From Prevotellaceae bacterium (GTDB lineage: Bacteria; Bacteroidota; Bacteroidia; Bacteroidales; Paludibacteraceae), in the NCBI GenBank assembly GCA_031270065.1, contig JAISYF010000082.1, positions 37,126 through 101,125 on the forward strand: a stretch of 64,000 bases of DNA, given 5' to 3'. Below are positions 17,329 through 26,227 of this stretch, piece by piece (positions within the stretch are counted from its first letter, which is position 1; every line of letters begins with the position of its first letter). Position numbers and translations under genes: made by a program. Under the pieces are notes generated by a model. The model searched no databases and was not told the origin of the DNA. It was given only the letters and a program-made list of their open reading frames with translations.

Positions 17329-17362
17329 AAATCCCTGTGCCGTGAGGCAAGGGGATTTTTTG
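17329..17362 (+). terminator. Rho-independent terminator after secY
   Basis: Arms AAATCCC (17329-17335) and GGGATTT (17352-17358) with an inner TGCC-GTGA-GGCA hairpin, followed by a T run. It marks a true operon end directly after secY. Confidence 0.8.
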
Positions 17363-17384
17363 TTAAAAAAAATCTGAAAATACT

Positions 17385-17415
17385 TTTGTTTCTCCGAAAA
17401 AAATGAGTAATTTTG
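17385..17415 (+). promoter_or_regulatory. Promoter of the short-chain prenyl synthase gene
   Basis: TTTG at 17385-17388 and TAATTTTG at 17408-17415 with 19-nt spacing, a textbook Bacteroidetes promoter. It supports the ATG at 17454 rather than the GTG at 17436 as the start. Confidence 0.7.
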
Positions 17416-17453
17416 TGCTGTTTTAACAAAAGAATGTGTCAGTGTATCAAATA

Positions 17454-18407
17454 ATGAATAATTTTGAAACAGTTTTACAGTCAATAAATTGGAATACAGA
17501 ACCGATAAACCTCTATAAACCAATAGATTACACACTAAAAAGTGGTGGAAAAAGGTTGCGTCCAATGCTTGTGCAACTCGCTTGCCAACTCTTTGAAAAA
17601 AAGACGGAAAGCGCAGAAAATGCAGCGGCGGCAATCGAAATTTTCCATAATTTTACACTTTTGCACGACGATATAATGGACAATTCGCCCACGCGGCGCA
17701 ATCGGGAAACAGTGCATAAGAAGTGGAACGCCAACACTGCGATACTTTCAGGCGATGCGATGATGATAAAAAGTTATGAATTTTTGGCAAAAATTCCGCA
17801 AAAATATTGGGGCGAAGTCTTTCCTGTTTTTACCAAAACCGCGCTTGAAGTGTGCGAAGGACAGCAGTATGATATGGATTTTGAAACGGCAAAAGAGGTT
17901 TCACTGACGCAATATTTTGAAATGATTAGATTGAAAACGGCGGCACTGTTGGCTTGTTCATTGAAAATTGGGGCAATTTTGGCAGACGCGCCGAAAAAAG
18001 ACGCGGATTTGTTGTACGATTTTGGAATTGCACTCGGAATTGCGTTTCAGTTGAAAGACGACTATCTTGACGCTTTCGGCGATGAAAAAACGCTCGGAAA
18101 ACGTATTGGAGGCGATATTTTATGCAAAAAAAAGACGTTTTTGTTGCTTTCCGCGATAGAAAAATCAGAAGACGACATTAACAATCTTTTGCAAATTACA
18201 ATAGGTTCAAAATTTATTACAGACGAGAAAAAAATTTCTGTTATCACAAATATTTTCAAAAAAATTGATATGCCAAAAATTTGCGAAACAGAAATTGAAA
18301 AATATTGCCAAAAAGCAATAAATTGTTTAGAAAAAATTGAAGTAAAAAACGAAAAAAAAACAGATTTAAAAGATTTAGTAGAAAAATTGCAGGTAAGAAT
18401 TAATTAA
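17454..18407 (+). CDS. Short-chain polyprenyl (FPP/GGPP-type) synthase
   Basis: About 317 residues of the trans-prenyltransferase fold. Aspartate-rich motifs are DDIMD (first) and KDDYLD (second), and the N-terminal GGKRLRP binds diphosphate. A Phe occupies the fifth position before DDIMD (FTLLHDDIMD), a bulky residue that in this family shortens the product. This suggests C15-C20 products, in contrast to the paralogue at 27590. It supplies precursors for quinone side chains and the undecaprenyl carrier. The exact product cannot be fixed by reading. Confidence 0.88.
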   Translation: MNNFETVLQSINWNTEPINLYKPIDYTLKSGGKRLRPMLVQLACQLFEKKTESAENAAAAIEIFHNFTLLHDDIMDNSPTRRNRETVHKKWNANTAILSGDAMMIKSYEFLAKIPQKYWGEVFPVFTKTALEVCEGQQYDMDFETAKEVSLTQYFEMIRLKTAALLACSLKIGAILADAPKKDADLLYDFGIALGIAFQLKDDYLDAFGDEKTLGKRIGGDILCKKKTFLLLSAIEKSEDDINNLLQITIGSKFITDEKKISVITNIFKKIDMPKICETEIEKYCQKAINCLEKIEVKNEKKTDLKDLVEKLQVRIN

Positions 18408-18512
18408 AAATTAAAATAGAAAAAATATGTAAAATATTAGCCCAAATAACACTGACAACAAAGAACTAACTAAACTTTTTATTCTTTATACTTAATTCTT
18501 AATTTTAAAAAA

Positions 18513-19274
18513 ATGCCTTATCGAAAATTGCCAAAAACCGACCAAGCAAGAGTCAGAACATTGAAAACCGTTTTAAATCTTGAAACGATGTACCGTTTTC
18601 ACAATGTTCCGCTTTCTTATGAACTTTTGACTAAGGCAAAGACGCAACTTCCGCTTTTTGAACACCATCAAAATCTCTATAATCAGGCTTACGAACATTA
18701 TCAGAAAAATAATGCAAATTACCGCGTAATCGTCAATGCTGCAAGGCTTTACATATCGCACTTTATTCAAATTTTCAATATGGCGGTTACCCGAGGCGAG
18801 TTTAAAAAAGAACATAGAAGTTTTTATAAATTACAGGTAGAAAATGGTAATTTGCCAGATTTGTCAAACGATGAAAGTTTGCTTGAATGGGGAAAAAATC
18901 TGATTGACGGCGAAATGCAACGTGTCCGCACTTGCGGTATGCCAATGACAAACCCTACAAGTGCAAACCTGCGGGTACATTACGAACGTTTCAAAGAAAC
19001 ACGCACAGAGCAGCAATACAGGTTTGCTGCAATGCAGAGGACAAGAGAAAAGTTTAATCTTGAACGAGCGAAAACAGATATTTTGATAAAGGAAATTTGG
19101 GATTATATTGAGAATTTTTTTAACGAACTTCCACCAGAACAAAAAATTGAGGAATGCACAAAATGCGGCGTAATTTATTATTACCGCAACTCCGAAAACG
19201 AGGAGGAATTTGACGGGGAAACAATAGAAAACAACATTATTATAAAAGAAAATAAAACGGTTAAAAAAAAATGA
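18513..19274 (+). CDS. Conserved hypothetical protein with a CxxC pair
   Basis: 253 residues, highly charged and mainly helical, beginning MPYRKLPKTDQARVRTLK. A single CxxC (ECTKCGVIYYY, near residue 216) resembles half of a zinc ribbon. The C-terminus is acidic, then Lys-rich. No signal peptide. I recall similar unnamed proteins in other Bacteroidetes but no function. Confidence 0.6.
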   Translation: MPYRKLPKTDQARVRTLKTVLNLETMYRFHNVPLSYELLTKAKTQLPLFEHHQNLYNQAYEHYQKNNANYRVIVNAARLYISHFIQIFNMAVTRGEFKKEHRSFYKLQVENGNLPDLSNDESLLEWGKNLIDGEMQRVRTCGMPMTNPTSANLRVHYERFKETRTEQQYRFAAMQRTREKFNLERAKTDILIKEIWDYIENFFNELPPEQKIEECTKCGVIYYYRNSENEEEFDGETIENNIIIKENKTVKKK

Positions 19275-19306
19275 ATTACCGTTTGATGATTAAGCAATGT
19301 TAAAAT

Positions 19307-20695
19307 ATGAAAAAATTAATTATCTCACTATCAGCAATTTGTATATGTTTTGCGTGTAATCAACCCAATATTAATCCGCTTGTAATTCCTCCGAATGACA
19401 CCATTCCGCACGACACTGTGCCAAAGGATACTATTATTATTGTACCACACGACACTGTGTATGAGCCTCCTGCTAACCGCATTAGCGATGTAGAAACCGA
19501 CTATTCGCCGCTAAATCCGTCTGGGTTGCCCACTTTGCGCATAAATACTTCGGGGCAGGCAATTTCCTCGCGAAGCACTTGGATTGAAAACGGCGTTACA
19601 TACGAACTTTTTGATGCAACAGGTAGCCTCATTATCAGTGGCGAAACCGACATAAAAGGGCGCGGAAACAGCACTTGGGATTTTCCAAAAAAGCCCTATT
19701 CGTTGAAACTGAAAACAAAACAATCAATACTCGGAATGCCTGCACACAAACGCTGGGCATTGCTGGCAAACTATGCCGACAAAACGCTTTTGAGGACTGA
19801 AATCGGATTAAAACTCGGCTATATTTTCAATAATCTTGCTTGGACTCCGCACGCTCAACAAGTGAATTTTTACCTGAATGACGAATATAGAGGTGTTTAT
19901 CAAATTTCTGAAAGTGTAAAAATTGACCTAAACCGCGTTAATATTCCAAAAATTTCCACTTCAAACCACAATGGCGGTTTTTTGGTGGAATGTGATTGGC
20001 GGGCAAACGAAGGAGGAGGCGAGGAATTTTGGTTTAAATCGCCACGCGAATGGATTTTTTATAACTGCTCAGACCCGGATGCAGAACTTGATGCCGTAAT
20101 TTCTGCCACAAATAAAACCATTTTTCAAACAATACAAGAGAAAATTCAGAGTGTAGAAAATATGGTTTATACAAACAACAGTTTGAGCGTAAAACAGGAT
20201 TATATAGACGTAAATTCGTTTATAGACTACTATTTTGTGCAGGAAATTGTAAAAAATGTGGATTCAAAATTTGCGTTGAGTGTGTTTTTGTATTATAATC
20301 CACAAACTGAGAAAATTCATTTAGGTCCCCTTTGGGATTTTGACCTCTGCTGCGGAAATGTGGATTATTGCGATGCCAGATATTCAACAGGTTTTTGGCT
20401 AAAAGACGCGCCGTATTACAAAAAACTTTTTAATTCAGACACTTTTAAAAACCTTTTGAAAGAGCGTTGGGTAGAGAAAAAAGCCGATGTGTTTGCGTTG
20501 ATTGATTTTATTGACCAACGCGCCGCCGAAATGGAAAAAGCGCAACGGCAAAATTACAAAAAATGGACTATTCAGGACAAATATATCTGGCCAAACGGCT
20601 GGATTGAAAGCAACTACACAGACGAAATAGCGCACACAAAAAGTTGGCTCTGGGAGCGGCTGAACTGGTTAGACGAACAAATTAATGCGCTGTAA
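19307..20695 (+). CDS. CotH-domain lipoprotein
   Basis: 462 residues with a lipoprotein signal (CICFAC, Cys at 17) and a short tandem PHDTV/PKDTI linker (about 33-55). The CotH domain follows at about 85-440: KGRGNSTWDFPKKPYSLKL, then the helix-rich FIDYYFVQEIVKN and the metal-site-like GPLWDFDLCCGN. CotH of Bacillus is an atypical protein kinase; the Bacteroidetes lipoprotein forms are surface or periplasmic proteins of unknown target. It lies 32 nt after the preceding gene and its end almost touches the convergent membrane-protein gene. Confidence 0.85.
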   Translation: MKKLIISLSAICICFACNQPNINPLVIPPNDTIPHDTVPKDTIIIVPHDTVYEPPANRISDVETDYSPLNPSGLPTLRINTSGQAISSRSTWIENGVTYELFDATGSLIISGETDIKGRGNSTWDFPKKPYSLKLKTKQSILGMPAHKRWALLANYADKTLLRTEIGLKLGYIFNNLAWTPHAQQVNFYLNDEYRGVYQISESVKIDLNRVNIPKISTSNHNGGFLVECDWRANEGGGEEFWFKSPREWIFYNCSDPDAELDAVISATNKTIFQTIQEKIQSVENMVYTNNSLSVKQDYIDVNSFIDYYFVQEIVKNVDSKFALSVFLYYNPQTEKIHLGPLWDFDLCCGNVDYCDARYSTGFWLKDAPYYKKLFNSDTFKNLLKERWVEKKADVFALIDFIDQRAAEMEKAQRQNYKKWTIQDKYIWPNGWIESNYTDEIAHTKSWLWERLNWLDEQINAL

Positions 20696-20696
20696 A

Positions 20697-21677
20697 TTAA
20701 AACCCCAAAAAGGTTAGTATGTAAATTACAATCATTGAAATTACAAAAATCAACAGCATAATTTGATTGCGCAAAGAGTTTAAATTTGTAAAAACTTGTG
20801 TTATAAAAAAAATAACAAGAATAATTATCAGCAATGAAGTAACATTGAGCCAAGTCCAAAAAATCAACGACAGCAACAGCGAAACAGCGCATAAAACAAA
20901 CAGGAAAAACAGCAACTGTCGCGTTTGTAATTTGTAATTATTATAATTTAGAACGAAAATAATAAACGGCACAATAAAGCAGATAACCGACAAAATTATC
21001 AGCATATATTGAGTTGTCGTGTAAAGCAAAAAATCTATTGGATCGATATTTTTGAAAATATTTGTATAAAAATCTATAAAAATATCAATAGAATTTGTAA
21101 GATAACATATTTCTAAAAAACACAAGGCAGGCATTAAAATTGAAAAAAGCATTGCCAAAAATGTTTTGCTGTTGCCACCAAGAAAATATAGCAGACTCAA
21201 GATTATCACAGGAAAAAAGCACAAAAATACAGGCACAAAAAACGCAGCAATCGAAAGCGTTAAAAATATATTGAAAATTTTACCTGAATTATTTTTTCTT
21301 ATATCGCCAATAATTTGTTTTATTGCGAGCATTAGAAAAAACACTGCAATCGTGTTTTCAGAAAATACGTGAAAACCTTGCCAAACCGCGCCATAAAGCA
21401 TCATCAAAGTAAAAGGCAGGTATGCCGTAACAGTTAAATATGACGAAAAAAATGCGGAATATGCCCAAAACGCTAAAAAAAAGAAAGCCAAAAATTGAAT
21501 TATTGCGCTCGTATAAAATGGCAGAGAAAAAAGCGTTACCGAACCAAAAATCGTAATTTGCGTATCTGCAAAGCGGGTTTCAGTAAAAAAAATCTGCGCA
21601 AACCACATAGAAATCAACACAATATTAACCAATATCGTAGTCGGCAAAGAGTGATTGAGAAGTCGTGAAAAGTTCAT
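20697..21677 (-). CDS. Polytopic inner-membrane protein (DUF6427-like)
   Basis: 326 residues from MNFSRLLNHSL, with about nine to ten hydrophobic helices and short loops. It resembles the DUF6427 family of Bacteroidetes membrane proteins; the name is recalled, not verified. The upstream ATG-like start is not needed, because the 34-bp repeated promoter (21726-21759, minus) ends 48 nt before this ATG. Function unknown. Confidence 0.65.
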   Translation of the reverse strand: MNFSRLLNHSLPTTILVNIVLISMWFAQIFFTETRFADTQITIFGSVTLFSLPFYTSAIIQFLAFFFLAFWAYSAFFSSYLTVTAYLPFTLMMLYGAVWQGFHVFSENTIAVFFLMLAIKQIIGDIRKNNSGKIFNIFLTLSIAAFFVPVFLCFFPVIILSLLYFLGGNSKTFLAMLFSILMPALCFLEICYLTNSIDIFIDFYTNIFKNIDPIDFLLYTTTQYMLIILSVICFIVPFIIFVLNYNNYKLQTRQLLFFLFVLCAVSLLLSLIFWTWLNVTSLLIIILVIFFITQVFTNLNSLRNQIMLLIFVISMIVIYILTFLGF

Positions 21678-21725
21678 TTTTCCAGTAGAGGCGTATCGCA
21701 ATATGCCCTTTTAAATTTTAAAACG

Positions 21726-21759
21726 CAAAGATAACATAAAATTTTCAATTATACACAAA
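21726..21759 (-). promoter_or_regulatory. 34-bp repeated promoter, copy 2
   Basis: Same 34-bp sequence as copy 1 apart from one or two bases; on the minus strand it ends ATGTTATCTTTG, 48 nt before the ATG of the membrane protein. Confidence 0.7.
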
Positions 21760-22055
21760 CGCATAATAATTAATTTGAAAATTTGAAAATACAATTTGAG
21801 GATTTGAAAATACAAAAATGCAATTTGAGGATTTGAATATTTGTGGATTGGGGAATTTTAATTTCAAATTTTCAAATCCTCAAATTTTCAAATTATATTT
21901 TTGTATTTTGTATTTTCAAATTTTCAAATCCTCAAATTTTCAAATTGTATTTTTGTATTTTTGTATTTTGTATTTTCAAATCCTCAAATTTTCAAATTTT
22001 CAAATTGAATTATATATAGGTCGCTTTGCGGATTATCATAAATTTATAGGGGAAA
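21726..22055 (-). mobile_element. Composite promoter cassette, full copy 2 (inverted)
   Basis: On the minus strand: left end (22055-22016), A/T repeat block (about 22010-21771), and 34-bp promoter (21759-21726) aimed at the membrane-protein gene. The left end matches copy 1 at 39/40 positions. The repeat block is longer than in copy 1, so the block is the variable part. Confidence 0.65.
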
Positions 22056-22097
22056 GGTACAAAAAAAAACGCAAATTGTAAATCGTATTTTTTTTAT

Positions 22098-22105
22098 TAT
22101 CTTTG
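22098..22105 (+). promoter_or_regulatory. -7 box for glycogen debranching enzyme
   Basis: TATCTTTG followed by GCAC, 58 nt before the ATG at 22164. Confidence 0.6.
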
Positions 22106-22163
22106 CACTTTAAATTTGTACGGGCTGCAATACAACCCCTACTTTCAACTTTATACTTTATAT

Positions 22164-24089
22164 ATGAGTTATCTAAAATTCGACAAGGTGCTTCTTACCA
22201 ATCTTGAAAAATCGTTGAGTAAGGAATTTTTACGGACAAATATGGCTGGGGCTTATGCAAGTTCCTCCATAATTGACTGTAACACAAGGAAATATCACGG
22301 GCTTTTGGTTGTTCCCGTACCTGAAATCGACAGGGACAACCACGTTTTGCTCTCGTCTCTTGACGAAACGGTAATTCAGCACGGCGCAGAGTTTAATCTC
22401 GGCATTCACCGCTACTCGAACAACTATTTTTCGCCGAAAGGACACAAATATATCCGCGAATTTCACATAGACGGAGTGCCGACCACCATTTACCGAATCG
22501 GCGGCGTGATACTGAAAAAAGAGCGGCTTTTTGTGGCGCACGAAAGCCGAATTTTAATCCGATACACGCTTTTAGAGGCTCATTCGCCAACAATTTTGCG
22601 GCTAAAACCGTTCCTTTCGTTTCGTAGCGTAAATGAATTAACTTTTGAAAACTATGCGTTAAATACTAATTATCAGGAAGTTAGCAACGGAGTTTCATTT
22701 TGTTTATATGAAAAATACCCAACTCTTTTTATGCAAATAAATGTTAAAAATGAGTTTGTTTTTGCGCCAAATTGGTACAAAGGTATCGAATACTATAAGG
22801 AACAAGAGCGCGGGTATAATTATACGGAAGATTCTTTTGTGCCAGGTTATTTTGAAATGCCGATTAAGAAAGGCGAGAGCATTATCTTTTCGGCGGGAAC
22901 AGAGGCGGTTTCTACAAAAAATCTCAAAACTCTTTTTGAAAAAGAAAATAAAAAAATTGATGAGGGAACGGATTTTTATTCTTGCCTGAAAAATGCTGCA
23001 CAGCAGTTTTATATTCAGCGCAACGGCGAATTTTACTTGCTGGCTGGCTATACTTGGTTTAAATATCGGGCGCGGGACACATTTATCGCTCTGCCCGGCG
23101 CAACCCTCGCAATAGGCAATGTCGAAATGTTTGAAAATATTATGAAAACATCGCTCAGGGCGGTTGAGGATTTTATGCAGGAACGCGAAAAATCGACCCT
23201 TTTGCGCGAAATTACCCACCCAGACGTGCTGCTGTGGTTCGTCTGGGCAATTCAGCAATATGCAAAATATGTTTCGCTCGAAAAAGCAACGGAAAAATAT
23301 GGAAAAATTGTTTTAGAAATAATAGAATTTATTAGAAAACAAAAACACAAAAACCTTTTTTTGCACGACAACGGCTTACTTTATACAAACGGCAAATCCT
23401 CGCCCGCTACTTGGATGGGCGCAGTGGAAAACGGTTTTCCTATTACGCCGAGAACGGGTTATGTGGTGGAAATCAATGCTTTATGGTATAATATTTTGAA
23501 TTTCGGTGCGGAAATTGCCAAAACACTTGGACAGGAAAATTTGAATGATTTACTTGCTTATCAAGCCTCGACAGCAGGCGGCTCTTTTGTACATAAATTT
23601 TGGAACGGCACATATCTTTATGATTACATTGATTGCGATTATTGCGACCGCGAAGTGCGCCCAAATATGATTTTTGCTGTGTCGCTACCCTATTCGCCGC
23701 TTGACAAAAAGCAGCAAAAATCGGTTGTCGATATTGTTACCCGCGAACTGCTTACTATCAAAGGGTTGCGCTCGCTCAGCCCCAAAAGCGGAATGTACCG
23801 CCCAAACTATGTCGGCGGCGTTCTCGAACGCAACCGCAACTACCACAACGGTCCCGTCTGGGCTTGGACAATCGGCGCGTACTCTGAGGCGTATTTTAAA
23901 ATTTACAAAATGAGCAGCATTTCGTTTCTGCAACGTTTTCTTGCAGGCTACGAAAGCGAACTGACCGAACTCACTGTCGGCACTCTCTCCGAACTTTTTG
24001 ACGGCAACCCGCCCTTCAAAGGACACGGCGCAATGGCTTATGCGCCTACAGTGGCAGAAATATTGAGAACGATAAATATTTTGAAATAG
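22164..24089 (+). CDS. Glycogen debranching enzyme (GH133-type)
   Basis: 641 residues from MSYLKFDKVLL. An N-terminal beta-sandwich domain (about 1-270, with NTRKYHGLLVVPVP) is followed by a GH15-like (alpha/alpha)6 barrel (about 290-640, with FKYRARDTFIALPG and NYHNGPVWAWTIGAY). It removes alpha-1,6 branches during glycogen turnover in the cytoplasm. In many Bacteroidetes it is directly followed by a GT4 glycogen synthase and a GH57 amylase. Here the GT4 gene comes 2.1 kb later, behind a decayed gene and an LRR gene, and no GH57 gene is seen. Confidence 0.9.
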   Translation: MSYLKFDKVLLTNLEKSLSKEFLRTNMAGAYASSSIIDCNTRKYHGLLVVPVPEIDRDNHVLLSSLDETVIQHGAEFNLGIHRYSNNYFSPKGHKYIREFHIDGVPTTIYRIGGVILKKERLFVAHESRILIRYTLLEAHSPTILRLKPFLSFRSVNELTFENYALNTNYQEVSNGVSFCLYEKYPTLFMQINVKNEFVFAPNWYKGIEYYKEQERGYNYTEDSFVPGYFEMPIKKGESIIFSAGTEAVSTKNLKTLFEKENKKIDEGTDFYSCLKNAAQQFYIQRNGEFYLLAGYTWFKYRARDTFIALPGATLAIGNVEMFENIMKTSLRAVEDFMQEREKSTLLREITHPDVLLWFVWAIQQYAKYVSLEKATEKYGKIVLEIIEFIRKQKHKNLFLHDNGLLYTNGKSSPATWMGAVENGFPITPRTGYVVEINALWYNILNFGAEIAKTLGQENLNDLLAYQASTAGGSFVHKFWNGTYLYDYIDCDYCDREVRPNMIFAVSLPYSPLDKKQQKSVVDIVTRELLTIKGLRSLSPKSGMYRPNYVGGVLERNRNYHNGPVWAWTIGAYSEAYFKIYKMSSISFLQRFLAGYESELTELTVGTLSELFDGNPPFKGHGAMAYAPTVAEILRTINILK

Positions 24090-24100
24090 AGTTAAAAATT

Positions 24101-24417
24101 ATGAATATCACAGGAAAAACAACGGGAATTAAGTACAAAATTTCCCTTTCTGAAAACTTGCAGAGCGTTGATTTTAAGCAGTTTAATATCAACGAATGCC
24201 TTGTGAAAGACGAGGGAACAGACGGCGACCGCTATTTTCTGCAATAGCACACAGTTTCGCCGATGTCCTTGCTTGACGTTTTTGTGATTTTTGCCTGTTA
24301 CAATAATGCCGTAAAAAGTGAAAATCAAAATAACAAACTATCTCGACATAGAATTTATTGAAAAACTTTTAAATGAGGCAAATGAGAATAATTTTATTGT
24401 AGAAATTAGTAATTAAA
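24101..24417 (+). pseudogene. Decayed conserved hypothetical gene
   Basis: ATG at 24101 opens 48 codons (MNITGKTTGIKYKISLSE ... GDRYFLQ) ending in TAG. The same frame continues past the stop as HTVSPMSLLDVFVIFACYNNA, which keeps the look of a conserved core. A third piece in another frame ends EFIEKLLNEANENNF. I recall a Bacteroidetes family with QWDT..LMSLLDVFVIFAYY at this point, which would make TAG a mutated Trp codon. About 50 residues seem deleted before KDEGTDGDR. The family comparison is from memory. Confidence 0.5.
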
Positions 24418-24423
24418 AATAAT

Positions 24424-26058
24424 ATGCTGAAAAAAGAAATACATTTAGAAAAATCAGGAACACTACATAAATTTCTTACTTCATACGAGAAAGACAATGT
24501 AACGCACTTGATACTTTCAGGGCATATAAATTCAAAAGATTTTGATGTGCTTGACGATATTTGTTCGAGTAATGGCAAATTTATTGGCGAAGCACCAGAT
24601 AACGAATTTATTATTACTAAAAACGAACCACCGTATTTAACTCATTTAGATATGGAAAATTGTATAATGGAAGGAAAAACCACTTTGCCATATTTTACTT
24701 ATTATTCCAAGTTAGAAGAGGTTATACTTCCAAAAAATGTTACGAAAATTGGCTCTGATATAGACCCTGTTTTTGAAAATTCATACAAGTTAAAGAAAGT
24801 AATTTTTCCTGCAACTCTAAAAGAAATTAGTTCGTGTAGTTTTGCAAATTGTGATTTACAGGATATTATTCTACCCGAAAATTTGGAATCTATTGGATAT
24901 TATGCTTTCAGTGGTAATAAAAGCATACGACATATAAAAATTCCAAAAAATGTATCTTTTTTAGTTGGTAATACATTTGGCGGTTGTAATATTGAAAAAT
25001 TTGAGTTAGATGATAATAATCCGCATTTATCTTTAATTGATGGAGTTATTTTCAGTAAAGATAAAACAAAATTAGTGGCGTTTCCAAGCGGTTATAAAAA
25101 TGACAATTACATTATTCCGAATGGAACAAAAACAATCGGTTACGCTGCTTTTTGTAATTCAAAAATAAAATCAATAACATTTCCGCCAACTCTTGAAACA
25201 ATAGAAGATTTTGCTTTTGAGACGTGCTATAATATAGAATGTATGGAAATTCCTAATTCCGTTATAGAACTTGGCAAGTGGGCATTTCGTTTTTGCACTT
25301 CTTTAAAAAGTGTGAAATTGCCTGATACCATGACAATTTTAAAAGAAAATACTTTTGTTGGTTGCAATAATTTAAAAGAGTTGGAAATACCAAATTCAGT
25401 AAAAATCATTGAACAAAATGCTTTGTGTTGTACTCATAATTTGGAAAAACTGATTTTACACGATGGTTTGGAGGAAATAAATGACGATTTGAAATTTATG
25501 AAAATAAGCAAAGTTTATATTCCTAAAACAGTAAAAAAAATTCTTTCAGGAACGCCGATGTTAGCACAACACTCTCAAATTCAGTTTGATGTTGATATTG
25601 AAAATCAATATTTATGTTCAATTAACGGCTCTTTGTATGATAAAAATATGACAATTTTGATTTCGGCTTACAGGCAAAATGCCAATACATTTATAGTTCC
25701 TGATGGGGTAAAGAAAATTGCCGATTACGTTTTTTGGTACACAAAATTAGAAACAATAGTATTACCCGACAGTTTAACAACTCTTGGACATAGATGCTTT
25801 GAACATTGCAAGTTAAAGGAAATACGCTTGCCAAAGTCAATGACAGCAATAGATTTTCGTGCTTTTGGTGATTGCGAAAACTTGGAAAAAATGATGTTGT
25901 ATGCAGAACAACCGCCTGAAATCACAAACCCTTTGTCTGACTGTTGGAAATTTATGGGCGAATCAAAAAAACTTATTTTATATGTTCCAAAAGAATGTGT
26001 AGAAACTTATAAATCAATAAAATATTGGAAAGACATTAAACATATACAAGCACAATGA
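24424..26058 (+). CDS. BspA-type leucine-rich-repeat protein without signal peptide
   Basis: 544 residues made mainly of LRR_5/BspA repeats of about 23 residues (for example LKSVKLPDTMTILKENTFVGC, LKEIRLPKSMTAIDF). The C-terminal end LILYVPKECVETYKS is typical of the family. BspA-like proteins are usually secreted or surface adhesins. This one has no signal peptide or lipobox, so it is either cytoplasmic or has lost its N-terminus. It splits the glycogen gene pair, which suggests later insertion. Family confidence is high; role is unknown. Confidence 0.85.
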   Translation: MLKKEIHLEKSGTLHKFLTSYEKDNVTHLILSGHINSKDFDVLDDICSSNGKFIGEAPDNEFIITKNEPPYLTHLDMENCIMEGKTTLPYFTYYSKLEEVILPKNVTKIGSDIDPVFENSYKLKKVIFPATLKEISSCSFANCDLQDIILPENLESIGYYAFSGNKSIRHIKIPKNVSFLVGNTFGGCNIEKFELDDNNPHLSLIDGVIFSKDKTKLVAFPSGYKNDNYIIPNGTKTIGYAAFCNSKIKSITFPPTLETIEDFAFETCYNIECMEIPNSVIELGKWAFRFCTSLKSVKLPDTMTILKENTFVGCNNLKELEIPNSVKIIEQNALCCTHNLEKLILHDGLEEINDDLKFMKISKVYIPKTVKKILSGTPMLAQHSQIQFDVDIENQYLCSINGSLYDKNMTILISAYRQNANTFIVPDGVKKIADYVFWYTKLETIVLPDSLTTLGHRCFEHCKLKEIRLPKSMTAIDFRAFGDCENLEKMMLYAEQPPEITNPLSDCWKFMGESKKLILYVPKECVETYKSIKYWKDIKHIQAQ

Positions 26059-26154
26059 TTAAATCCCCTCTGCATTAACCCTTCGGCACAAGTCAAGATG
26101 AGATAATGAGGTTGTTTTGTTTGAAAAATCAGGTTTAAGAAAAGAAAATTTACA

Positions 26155-26190
26155 ATGAAATATCGCGCTCATTGAGCGCAGTCGAAACGA
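26155..26190. repeat. Palindromic element B (intergenic)
   Basis: GCGCTCATTGAGCGCAGTCG lies within this stretch; the reverse strand reads TTTCGACTGCGCTCAATGAG. I recall close relatives as dispersed intergenic repeats in many Bacteroidetes. A related core (CTCGACTTCGCTCAATAA) lies nested in the topA insertion at 47278-47302. Confidence 0.5.
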
Positions 26191-26227
26191 CATATATTGA
26201 AAAAAAAATCGAAAAATATAATACAAA

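Noticed and set aside
21771..22010. Possible CRISPR array from regularly repeated TTTGAAAAT units
   Set aside because: Units are short and irregular, there are no unique spacers of constant length, and no cas genes are nearby. The blocks are inverted A/T repeats.
21818..22081. 87-codon frame before the debranching enzyme
   Set aside because: It is a translation of the A/T repeat block and the cassette left end.
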